Shown here: piece by piece, positions 54,376 to 64,000 of the stretch
Position numbering within the stretch: the stretch's first letter is position 1
Layout of the letters: every line of letters begins with the position of its first letter
Assembly: GCA_024195265.1 (NCBI GenBank)
Contig: JAJLRJ010000010.1
Span: forward strand, 4,188,135-4,252,134
Reading direction: 5' to 3'
DNA: 64,000 nt
Origin: Dendrophyllia cribrosa
Taxonomy: Eukaryota; Cnidaria; Anthozoa; Scleractinia; Dendrophylliidae
Program-made: the position numbers and the translations under genes
Notes under the pieces: model-generated
Databases searched by the model: none
The model's input: the letters and a program-made list of their open reading frames with translations, nothing else
Told to the model about the DNA's origin: nothing

Positions 54376-56576
54376 GACCGTTTGCCTTATGACGTCATAC
54401 GCGCAAAGGTTTCTGGTAGTTGCAGTAGACTCGCGAAGACTAGGCCAAGTGAAACTCAATGAACGTGATAAACAAAAACGTCGCTGACGGAAGAAGACAT
54501 CCCTGGCGCCTATGGAAGGCCAAATGATGCAAAATTCAAGAACTCTAATTTGATCACATTCAAGGATAACGATCACATTCAACAACCACATTCACATTCA
54601 ACATATGTAAATTATCAATCACATTCAACAGACATCTCGATCACATATATTTAAATGTCAACATATCCCATAATGTTTTGCGCTACTGTCGACGCAAAAT
54701 AGACAGGCTGAACACGACTCCCACTCGCCTTTAAATCACAGTTATGAATTTGTTCTCTTCAATTATATTGACCTTTTGATCTCGGCGGATCTCAAATTGA
54801 TAGCCGGGAGGATGCTGTCCAGGGCCGTTAAAATTATATTATTTCTTTATGCATTGTTCAGTGCTAGCACAATTGGCATACATTGCGGTTTCTTTGGCTC
54901 ACTTTTGTTGCAAGATAAATACTCAGTATCGGCTAAAGTTTGTTATCGCTTTGAAAGCGCTAGGATTGTTAAATTTCTCAGGCCGTGATTTAGTGTCTTG
55001 CAACAAAAGTGAGCCGAAGAAACCGCAATGTATGCCAATAGAGCTTGCACCGTACAACGGCATATAAAATAAATAATATAATTCTATAAACGGCTCTGGA
55101 CAGCATGAAATCCTCCTATCAATATGAGATATATAAATACGCGGAGATCAAAAGGTCAATGTCATGGAAGAGAACAAACTCATAGCTAATAGCTGTGAGC
55201 TAAAGGCGCAAATCTCTCAGACATCTCACTGGGAAAGCTTCATGCTGTTACTAACATGGTATGTAGATACCAGTGTTACAATCATTCACTAAAAGTTTCA
55301 GGTTTTAACGATGTTTTGCTTCCGATTTGGAAAGGTCACGCAATTCGTCACGCTATTTCAGATAAGCCGTGAAAATAAACAACATTGAACCAGTTGAAAG
55401 TTAATTTTTGCATCATACATGCTTATAAGCCGATTTAATGGAACTTATAGTGAATCCAATCTTTTGTGATGGGATTTTTGCGTAATTGGCCGTCATGTTG
55501 GTGTAAGTGTAAGCGCTCAATACAATGTCTATTAATATTCTCTTGCGCTTCAAAATTTGGCCCAGATGTGTAGTTTTAAACCCTCTACAATTCCATAAAC
55601 ATTTTGGAATCGAAATGTGTTTTTCAATGCTTCCGGAATTTTGATATGAAGTGCAAGCCAAGAATGATTTTTAAGCCACTGGCTACGTCGACAGTAGCGC
55701 AAATCATTATGGGATATGTTGACATTTAAAAAATGTTCTTGAATGTGATCGAGATGTCTGTTGAATGTGATTGATAATTTACATATGTTGAATGTGAATG
55801 TGCTTGTTGAATGTGATGTGTGACCTTGAATGTGATCGAGATGACTGTTGAAATTGATTAATTTAGATATATTGAATGTGAATGTGTTGTTGAATGTGAT
55901 CGTTATCCTTGAATGTGATCAAATTAGAGTTCTTGAATTTTGCACCATTTGGCCTTCCATAGGCGCCTTGTTAAAAGGGCAAAATCCAAATACTTTTCAC
56001 CGTCCCGCGTGAACAACGAAATCCGGCAAAAGTCCATGATTTAAATACTCTAATCTTTAATGATACGAAGGACAAAGTTCAAAAAAGATAAAACAATTCG
56101 AGACTTGTCTTTCAAACTAAAAAAATGTATTTTTTTGCACGTGCGTTAAAACGTTTAATGAAGAAAACGATTGCACGTGCGTTTAAGAGTTTAATTAGCA
56201 AAACAACAATTTTGCACGTGCGTTAAAAAGTTTAATTAACAAAACAACAATTTTGTACGTGCATTTTGTGCGTGCGTTAAATCAACTTCGTTTGCTGTCA
56301 CAATTTCAAACAGAAATATTTATTCTCAGTTAACCGTACTGGCCAGAGCTCCGACATTTTAAGTTCAATACAATTTCCACTTGTCGGAGCTTCTTTGAAT
56401 TTTTGCCCATTTAATGAGGCGACTTTTTTCGTGAGCGACGTTTTTATTTATCACGTTCATCATTTTGCCGAGGCGGTCTCCCGCGATTTTTACTACTCAC
56501 TTGGTAGAGTCTCCGCGGCGGATCTACTGCAACTGCCAGAAGCCTTTGCGCGTATGACGTCATAATGCAAACGGTC
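54376..56576. mobile_element. 2.2-kb foldback element with nested hairpin
   Basis: Ends GACCGTTTGCCTTATGACGT and ACGTCATAATGCAAACGGTC are flanked by TA. Long inverted arms with TTGAATGTGATCGAGATG-type repeats lie at about 54500-54690 and 55670-55975. No transposase. It starts 175 bases after the SAP130 stop. Confidence 0.8.
54767..55163. mobile_element. Hairpin element inside the 54376-56576 foldback
   Basis: ATTGACCTTTTGATCTC pairs with GAGATCAAAAGGTCAAT. Further in, GCATACATTGCGGTTTCTT pairs with AAGAAACCGCAATGTATGC. Confidence 0.78.
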
Positions 56577-56579
56577 TAT

Positions 56580-57870
56580 ACATAAATGAAATGCACCATC
56601 TAAAAAACCTGTTTCCGCAGCCCTTCAACCCGTTTCGCCGGTCAGTCCTGGCAGATAGTAAGCACCCTCCCTAAGGCAGATCTCTCTCTGAAGAAGACAT
56701 ATCTAAGCAATTTCTTTGCGCATAGTACTTTTGCTTTGCACGCAGAAATTTAATTCTGAGCGGCTAAAATGGTTTTCCTACTTCACTGCTTAAAAAAAGC
56801 GCTTCACCTGTCAAGCTGTAAAGTACAAATTTGAACACTGCATCACTGGAAAATGCTGCATAAAGCTTTCAATAAATTACACACTTCAGGATTTCATTAC
56901 AGGCTCAAAAGTTAAAAGTACTGCCAAGTAGCTTTCAAACTCAAACAAAGGCCCAGATTCACGTTGCAACATGGCACGCAACTTCAACTTCAAGCTTCGC
57001 CCTCATCAACTATCACGGAATAGAAATCAAGAGCGAATAATCAAATTGTTAAATAGACTTCATTGTTATCAGGGCTAGGGACATTGTGTACCATTTTTTA
57101 TCTATTGTTTTCTCAACCAATAGTATTTCCGCTTCAGTGAGGTACTGTTCGCCCTTATACATGTCCCTATCTGCGACGTTGTTTAATATCCATCAAAAAC
57201 TCTCTGTATCGGTAAACAGTCGCGTCAGTAATATTGCACGAAAACTTTCTTGAAATCTTGCTTCTTCGATCGCAATATTTGCGTGCGATGTTGCAGCATG
57301 AATGCGGCCGATTTCATCCACAGTCTCGGAAAAAAATCACTTTTGAGGTTCGAGTCTAAGGGAAAACGGTTAAAAACCACCCCATATTTTCTCTTTTTAG
57401 CGAATTATTCTTCACAAGAAAGTATGTTTTCTGTTAAGTTAGCAACATTTGATTGTTTTGACTTCTGCTCTCAGCTATATGTTATGTTCGATTTTATAAA
57501 GTAGTTCCAATTCAACGCATTCATAAACCTTGTACATAGTAACTGTATTCTTCTGGTTAAGTTATGGTAGCGACCGAGATTGTAAGAAAAATGTAAAATA
57601 ACGTTTATACCTGATTAAAACAAAGAGTACACCCACGTTGCATTCTGAAGTATTAAGTCTCTTTATGAGCCAAGTGGTAGCGGGTCCGGGTAGGGGTGGG
57701 GGGGGGGGGGAAGTACTCAACACAGTTTTGTACGGTGATACTCCGCCCCGTGGCCCAAACCCTTACCCTTTTATACACCGTTTTTGACAGAAAAGGAAAC
57801 CTTTCATATACCTACAAAAGAAACACTGCATCTCTTTACTATACCATTCAAGTAAACTTATGGAACGAAT
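56580..57870. other. SAP130-NUFIP1 intergenic DNA: little recognised
   Basis: Holds a short CTAAGGCAGATCTCTCTCTG phrase of the 47770 repeat type near 56670, a minisatellite-B fragment near 56880-56940 (AGGATTTCATTACAGGCTCA) and a G run at 57697-57710. No gene is visible. Confidence 0.4.
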
Positions 57871-57879
57871 ATCCACTTA

Positions 57880-58889
57880 TGAGGGGTGATCTCCGCCAAA
57901 ATTATATTTCAAATTGTGTTATGCAGAACCTCCAAATTTCCAGAACGGAAATTGAGACACCACAAAAGAAATTGAAGCAACAAAAAAGAATTTAAGACAT
58001 CAAAAACTGAAATCAAGACATCAGAAATTGAAGCAACAGAACAGAATTTAAGACGTGAGAAGTCAAATAAAGACACTAAAACAGAAATTGAAGCAACAGA
58101 ACAGAAATTACGAATGAAGGCTTTAAATTTATTTGCGAACTGCAGGAGTCGTGCAGGCCAGTCTGACACTTTTTAACTCTCGACAGTGCGGATTCTAAAT
58201 CCCAGCAGAGACGCTATTTCCAGGAAAGTGAATCGACGATCAATCAAAAACTGAAGCTGTTCCTCTGTTTTCTCTTTGTTTCTTAATTATTCACTGCTGT
58301 AAACTTGTTAATTTTTGGAGAATAAATAAATAAAAAGTATAAACGTGGTCTGCCTTGTTGAACGCTTAAGACCATCTCGACAATTCGAGCTGCTATGACA
58401 ACATCGAATAGCCAGTCCAGGGGAAACAAAGCTCTTTCAGCCACAGAAGCCTGTAGATCTCTCAATACTTCTTCCACAACATATAGAATACTCCGGAATA
58501 CATTCTCATCAGCGGCCATCTTGAGATCGAATGAATCTTCATCAATTATAATGTAGAACTAGCCACACCCCTATCAGAATAGAAATTGAAGCAACAACAG
58601 AAATTGGATCGGTTGCTAATTGTTTCGTAATTTCTGTTCTGTTGCTTCAATTTCTGTTTTAATGTCTTTATTTCATTTCTCACGTCTTAAATTCTGTTCT
58701 GTTGCTTCAATTCCTGATGTCTTGATTTCAGTTTTGATGTCTTAAATTCTGTTCTGTTGCTTCAATTTCTTTTGTGGTGTCTCAATTTCCGTTCCAATCT
58801 CCTTAGAAAATAATTTGATGGCTTGTAACAAAATTGGAGGTTCTGCATAACACAATTTGAAACATAATTTTGGCGGAGATCACCCCTCA
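57880..58889. mobile_element. TA-flanked 1-kb foldback element
   Basis: TGAGGGGTGATCTCCGCCAA and TTGGCGGAGATCACCCCTCA are perfect inverted ends with TA outside both. Arms of about 250 bases carry iterated GAAATTGAAGCAACAGAACA. A minus-strand frame of about 60 sensible codons at 58519-58340 (MAADENVFRSILYVVEEVLR, LFPLDWLFDVVIAARIVEMV) sits in the centre. I do not recognise it. Confidence 0.82.
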
Positions 58890-59188
58890 TAAGAAACAGT
58901 TTGTAGAATTTGAATTTTTATGACGTCATTTTTGGTAAACTAGTTCCCAGGTTTTTCTGGAATGATGAGTAAACTCGAATATTTTCGGATGAATCCGACA
59001 AGTGCCGAGAATCATACGAAGCTCTTCCGACTTTAGAGAAACAACATGCACACGGCGACGAAACATTCTCTTACAAGAGTGAAGACCTTAATACAAGAAG
59101 ATAGCGCTAGTTCTACATTCTCGTGGTTGAAAGATTGACTCCCTGTTCGTGGAACTTTTCAACCAAAGATCTCTTGTTCGCAGTCAAG

Positions 59189-62100
59189 ATGTCGCAGCTA
59201 CCTCCTCCGAATTTTGGAAACTTTCCTTCATCTTTCAACGTTAACGGGTTTCCAGCATGGCCAACTTCTCCAGGAACTTCTCCGTCATTCTTTGGTAGAC
59301 CTCAGGCCCCGTTTGGATTTCCACCAACATTGCCCATGAACTCTTATCCTTGCTCTCCTGTATCTCAGTTTGGGCCTTCAATATGGCCGAATATGAATCG
59401 TGTACCTCACCACGTGGCGAGACAAAACTTACCCCCACTACAACATGGACCACAGGCTACCAATTTCCAGGTAGTGTTTACTGTAAATAGGCCACTTCGA
59501 AAAATACCATAATAGTCTTTTATGTGCAGGCTCACCCTCACCGATTCAAGTCTCCTTTGTTACAATGGCACAATGGAATTCAGAGTACATGTAGGAACGC
59601 TACGCTAGGATGTAGCATTGTGTGTTCGTATACAAATTGCACCATATGCAAATTGCCAAGAAGTTGAAGCATAGCATGTGCAGTTCGTGCTGAAAACAAA
59701 CGAAATTGGAAAAATCAGGCTTACATCAAGCACTACCCAAACCTGCACTTTAAAGAGTATTATGGTATTTTTCGAAGTGGCCTATACAGTGTAGCTATGA
59801 GTCAGCTATTTATACGAATATAGTTGGTATTGGCCAAGTGTGAGGTCCAAATGCCCTGGAGCCCGTTTCTCGAAAGTCCCGGTAACTTTTCAGCCCCGCG
59901 GAAAGCTATTTTCTATCTGCAATGTTCACATTAAAGATGCATATTTGTTGGTTTTAAAGGCTAAGTAATAAAATTCTAAGGTGACGAAACAGCTCCGGCT
60001 AGTTTGGGGGTTAATGCACCCCATAGATTTTGATTTAAAATTTAACTCTGGGCCCAGAAAGTTATTGAGACTTTGAGAAACGGGGCCCCGGGTCACTCCA
60101 ACCCAAACACAAACAATGTTTCAGAAGAAGGGTTGGTGAATGGTGAATTTGCGCGATGGTGAGACAAGCATTGCTTGACTGAGAATCTGAAACGGCTTCA
60201 TGAACAAATTTGTTACTCTGTGACATGGAGAGATTGACCCGTGAAATTCTACTTAAATTTTACAAGACCTGTAATTTTCAAAAGATCATTCGCTTATACC
60301 CCCAGGGGAGAGGGTGGTCTTGACTTGACCACTGTCTATTTCTATAGCCACTCAACCAAAACAAAACAAAAAATACAGAAGAGCTGGTCTTGTCGACTGT
60401 TCAGCTGCTTGGTCACATATGCTTGCATATACATACTGTAATATTCCAAAAATATTTTTGGTCTTTTGAGTTTTTCTGGCGGTACAAAACTGTAAGAATT
60501 ATAAGTACTTGTATACAAGAGTCGATGACAGTGCTTAAAGATGGAGTAGGTCAAACAAAAACATTTTCACCCACTCTGAGGGACCATCGCTCTTTTTAAT
60601 TTTGATGTAGACTTTACAGGAAGTGGCTAGGTGATGCATAGCAACTGGGTTTTTAAAATCTGTGTTACGGTGTATTTTTCATTTTAGGGAAAAACAAATA
60701 CCTGTAAGACAGAAGAGAATGGGCAAAACTCTCTAAAAATTGAGTTCAGTTGCGATGTTTGTCAGAAGGAATTTAGCAGTAAAGAAACTATGAATGCACA
60801 TTTAGGATCTCATGTTCAGGTACGTGACTCTTATAAGCCTCCATTTGCCTTGATCTCACAGAGAAATTCCTCGCATTTTTCTTTTATTTAATGTTTGTCT
60901 TGTTGATGCCAGATGAATGATACATATTTTATTTTTTACAGTGTAACTATGAAGGCTGCATATTCAAGGCTACAAGGAAAATGCTCAAATTACATTGGAT
61001 ACAGGTCATTATGCAATAATATTATTAATTTTGTTGGACTAGCACTGTCCTGGAGGTATATCTCTTATAACATTTTAAAGAGCTTACTATGTGAATTTTC
61101 TATCATGATTTTCTTTAAAATTGGATGTCCGTAGAATTCCTCGCCTCCAGCGCAGACATCCTTCAGGCTGGTCATGCAGTCCTTTCCTCCCCCACGAATG
61201 TCTGGTTAACAAAGCTGACAAATGCGTTGAACTTATTTATTTATTTATTCATTTTACATTTGCCACATAGAGTAAATATTACAAAAAGAAAAAGAATTTA
61301 ATATTACTAAAATTGCAAATTTACAAAGCAGGAAGAGCTACAAAAATAGTTCAAAATTAAATGTAATATTAAGTGACTTAACTTTGATAGGTAGAGTAGC
61401 AAGGAAGCCCAATGGAAGCTAAAAAGCTTGTAGACTGGTCATTGGTCACTGGTCATTTACAGGTTTTTGAAAAATGAAATTTGACCTTGTCGTCACTAAA
61501 ATTTAATTACAGTACATGTATGTTACATCACTTTGTGACTTCGTTTCCAAGTGCAGTTTGTCTCCACTCCAAATTTTATTCCATGTAAGTTGAACAAAGC
61601 AAAAAAAAATCAATAAAGTGTAAATTCTAAAACAAACCCTTTCGATTTGAAATCACTTCATGCAAAGTTAAAGCTTATGTGGCTATTATGCTTGTGGTGT
61701 GGGTCTGGGCTAATTACAAGACAGCGAAGAATGGCTCGTTAGCCACACTGCACAGCATGTCAGAACATATTTTTCAGCTGTGTTAAGGTGTTTGTGAGAG
61801 AGGAATGGATTGCATGACAAACCCTGATATTGTATATAAGGACATCTCTGTTATAGGTTATGGGATGCCCAGATACCCTAAGCTTCTGGCTAACACCCAT
61901 TTTTTGAATTTAATAAGTTTATACAAAATATTATTTTAAGTCTTATTTTGTGAGTTTTGGATAATAATATTATTTAGGTTTGATTGCTTTCCTTCTGGTC
62001 ATTGTTCGTCAGGCATACCGTAGTCGCACCAATACAATACAAAGAGAATCAGCTATATGCACAATTATTGTGCATATAGCTGATTCTCTTTGTATTTATG

Positions 62101-63791
62101 CAGTAAACGGGCATAAAGAAATGAAAATGGCATGTTTTTATTCCAGGTACATGCGACAGGCAAAATGAAGATAAAGCTAGACACACCAGAAGAAATAGCC
62201 AAGTGGAGAGAAGAGAGAAAAAGGTTTGATTTAAAAGTAGATTTTTTTGTGTGTTAACAAGGCTTCCAAGACCCACTGGTGCTCAACTTCCATATATAGC
62301 ATCATATAGACCCTATTCATAAATGGCGACCGATTTATTTTTACTTTTATATTTATGCTAATCAGCCCAACTAGCCAATTATTTTTAATTTTGCACATGC
62401 TATCGAGGCTAGTTGGGCTGATAAGCATGAATATAAAAGAATAATAAACCAGCCGCCATTTATGAATAGGGTCTGTGACAAGGCCTGGCTGTTATCTACC
62501 CATCTTTTTCCCTGTGATAGCCTTCACGTGTTGTAGGCGGCAATCTCTTTTAAGCAACTTTGTTCCAAAGGACCCTGCAGTTGCATATTAAAGAAACTTA
62601 CATGTAAGATTTACCTTTTAACTCCCAAGAGTACATTGCCAAAAATTAAAATTCAAGAAAAACCCCAAATCTCATTTTGTGAAATATTGAAAGTCGAATG
62701 GTACCATGCAAAAGTACTGCCAAAGAGATTTCATTTGAATGGTCACACCATAGGATTTCATCCACAGACTCAAAAGTTAGAACAAATGGTACCATGCAAA
62801 AGTACTGCCAAATAGGTTTCATTTAATGAAGGGTCACAACATATGATTTCGTCAGCATACTCAAAAGTTAGAATAACACTTGGTGCTAATTCTTATTGAC
62901 TCCATTAAGGGAGTTTCCTGCAACCATTCAAAGAAGAAACATTTTGATCATTGATCATTCATTTTTTTATACTAGGAAGTATCCATCATTAGCTAATGTG
63001 GAAAAAAGGAAGGAAGAGGAGGCAAAGAAAAGAGCTTCAGGACAGATGTTAAAGACCAAGAATTTCAGGTGCCTGCAAGTGTCATTGTCAAGGGACATTA
63101 AGGCCAAGACACACGGTGCTACTTTTCTTGCAATGTTGCGCGCATCAGTTGCAGAAATAGAATCAAGTTCTACTTTAGCAATGTTGTGTGCAACAAATTG
63201 CATCGTGTGACACCCCCAAAAAATATTGTTGCATATGTTGTGGTTCAAATTTTTCTTTGGTTCAATTTTTTTTAAACCAGTTTGATTTTTGTTTTCCTTT
63301 GTCTCAGAATATGATAATGAATCTGAGACAAAGGAAAATAAAAACTAAACTGGTTTGAAAATTTTTAAACCAAAGAAAAATTTGAACCACAACACATGCA
63401 ACATTGCAAGGATCAGAAAGCTGCACCTTTTATGTGTTTATATATAAACAGAATTTGCACTTCAGGAAATGGTCAAAACTATTGTATCTGGACAGGATCC
63501 ATAGTTTTATAAATAGACTAGTGGTCTCTTCATGTACCCCCACCTAAACATTGCAGTCTGGTTTTGTCTTAAGATATCGTAGAGGACAGCGTGGAGGTAG
63601 AACTTTCCAGCGAGGTGGTCGCAATCATTTTAACAACCAAGATTCTCGAAGGAGGGATCAAGGGGATAAAAATGACAAAGGAGCTACTAAAACCAACTGC
63701 GAAGAAACATCACAAGATGGGGAAAGGCTGCAAAATGGTGGAGATCCTCTTTCATTTGTTCTTGGTGATTCTGATGATGGGGAAGAATTTG
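59189..63791 (+). CDS. NUFIP1: NUFIP1, first six exons (3' end beyond the window)
   Basis: Exons: 59189-59470, 60688-60819, 60942-61004, 62147-62223, 62976-63068 and 63574-63791; a good donor (GTGAGT) at 63792 shows the gene continues. 288 codons are seen. The first 94 residues are Pro/Phe/Asn-rich. A C2H2 finger follows (C116, C119, H132, H136), then a second Cys/His set (C139, C144, H156, H161). The NUFIP1 core comes next: KLDTPEEIAKWREERKRKYP then SLANVEKRK (169-197), then an RGG-like basic stretch. NUFIP1 binds RNA, assists box C/D snoRNP assembly and has been reported as a ribophagy receptor. The ATG at 59189 was chosen over an in-frame one at 59123 because the region between is atypical and the MSQLPPP start looks natural. 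The 59123 start cannot be excluded. Confidence 0.9.
59490..59782. mobile_element. TA-flanked MITE in NUFIP1 intron 1
   Basis: GGCCACTTCGAAAAATACCA and TGGTATTTTTCGAAGTGGCC are perfect inverted ends with TA on both sides, starting 20 bases after the exon 1 donor. Confidence 0.88.
59800..60680. other. NUFIP1 intron 1, remainder: nothing recognised
   Basis: No repeat arms or convincing coding frame. Confidence 0.4.
61005..62030. other. NUFIP1 intron 3: little recognised
   Basis: A (TTTA)n run at about 61230-61250 may mark an AT-rich retroelement tail. Otherwise no structure is seen. Confidence 0.4.
62036..62096. repeat. Perfect palindrome, 29-bp arms, 3-base loop
   Basis: Left arm 62036-62064 (AATACAAAGAGAATCAGC...) and right arm 62068-62096 are exact complements. 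It lies 50 bases upstream of NUFIP1 exon 4. Confidence 0.95.
62309..62473. mobile_element. Hairpin MITE (GACCCTATTCATAAATGGCG)
   Basis: The right end CGCCATTTATGAATAGGGTC is an exact complement. TA lies on the left and TG on the right. The interior also pairs (GGCTAGTTGGGCTGAT / ATCAGCCCAACTAGCC). Confidence 0.88.
62620..62890. mobile_element. Minisatellite MITE, two units
   Basis: TTTTAACTCCCAAGAGTAC start, then two ATGGTACCATGCAAAAGTAC units and a decayed right end. Confidence 0.8.
63237..63393. mobile_element. Complete hairpin MITE of the GTTGTGGTTCAAATTT family
   Basis: GTTGTGGTTCAAATTTTTCT and AGAAAAATTTGAACCACAAC are exact inverted ends. The centre is CTTTGTCTCAG / CTGAGACAAAG. Confidence 0.88.
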
Positions 63792-63811
63792 GTGAGTACT
63801 GTTTAACGCTT

Positions 63812-64000
63812 TAACTCCTATGGTGTAGGAGTAACAAAAATAAAAAATTATTCAAGAAAAATCGCAAACTTCATTTTGTAAAATCTTGAAAAAAATAGCA
63901 CCATGCAAAAGGGCTGCCAAAGAGGTTTTTATTTGAATGGTCACACCATAGGATTTCATCCATGGACTTGAAAGTTGGAACTGGGTTAGCCTACAAGATT
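63812..64000. mobile_element. Minisatellite MITE cut by the window edge
   Basis: TTTAACTCCTATGG, then AAGAAAAATCGCAAACTTC and one unit (GCAAAAGGGCTGCCAAAGAG). It starts about 20 bases after NUFIP1 exon 6. Confidence 0.75.

Noticed and set aside
57909..58169. Minus-strand frame rich in SVASISVLVS-like repeats
   Set aside because: It is a reading of the GAAATTGAAGCAACAGAACA iterations in the foldback arm, not a protein gene.

Overview
The window is nuclear DNA from an animal. It is AT-rich, its genes are split into many short exons with GT/AG junctions, and most of the remaining DNA is short DNA transposons, SINEs, retrotransposon fragments and minisatellites. I think the source is a cnidarian, most likely a stony coral. 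This is inference: it rests on the gene set, on intron density, and on tRNA-derived SINEs whose AT-rich tails look like ones I associate with scleractinian genomes. No viral genes, toxin genes or CRISPR arrays were seen.

Five protein-coding genes can be read exon by exon with reading phase preserved at every junction. (1) 464-12743 (+): a ZBBX-like protein with a B-box zinc finger, 10 exons, 766 aa. (2) 18831-24512 (+): a small, highly charged EPSTI1-like protein, 7 exons, 197 aa. (3) 25398-28935 (-): selenoprotein T, 4 exons, 199 aa, with an in-frame TGA (selenocysteine) in a CxxU motif and a good SECIS candidate in the 3' UTR at 24758-24830. (4) 30301-54201 (+): SAP130, a subunit of the Sin3A histone deacetylase complex, 16 exons, 899 aa. 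(5) 59189-63791 and beyond (+): NUFIP1, the first six exons of a gene cut off by the right edge.

Genes 2 and 3 are convergent and share about 0.9 kb of 3' flank. Genes 3 and 4 are divergent, with start codons about 1.4 kb apart. The five genes do not form one pathway; they are separately regulated. The upstream regions hold suggestive motifs: an NF-kB/STAT/IRF-like cluster just before the EPSTI1-like start, a perfect CRE 49 bases before the selenoprotein T start, and an RFX X-box-like palindrome before ZBBX.

Introns and intergenic DNA are mosaics of mobile elements: TTAA-flanked and TA-flanked elements with inverted ends, 1-2.4 kb foldback elements, near-perfect hairpin MITEs, a MITE family carrying an 88-bp minisatellite, a related minisatellite of about 106-112 bp, a CCAAT-rich MITE in four copies, and a decayed Penelope-like retroelement whose two halves lie in opposite orientations. 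Repeats that carry long poly-C or poly-G tracts recur throughout.
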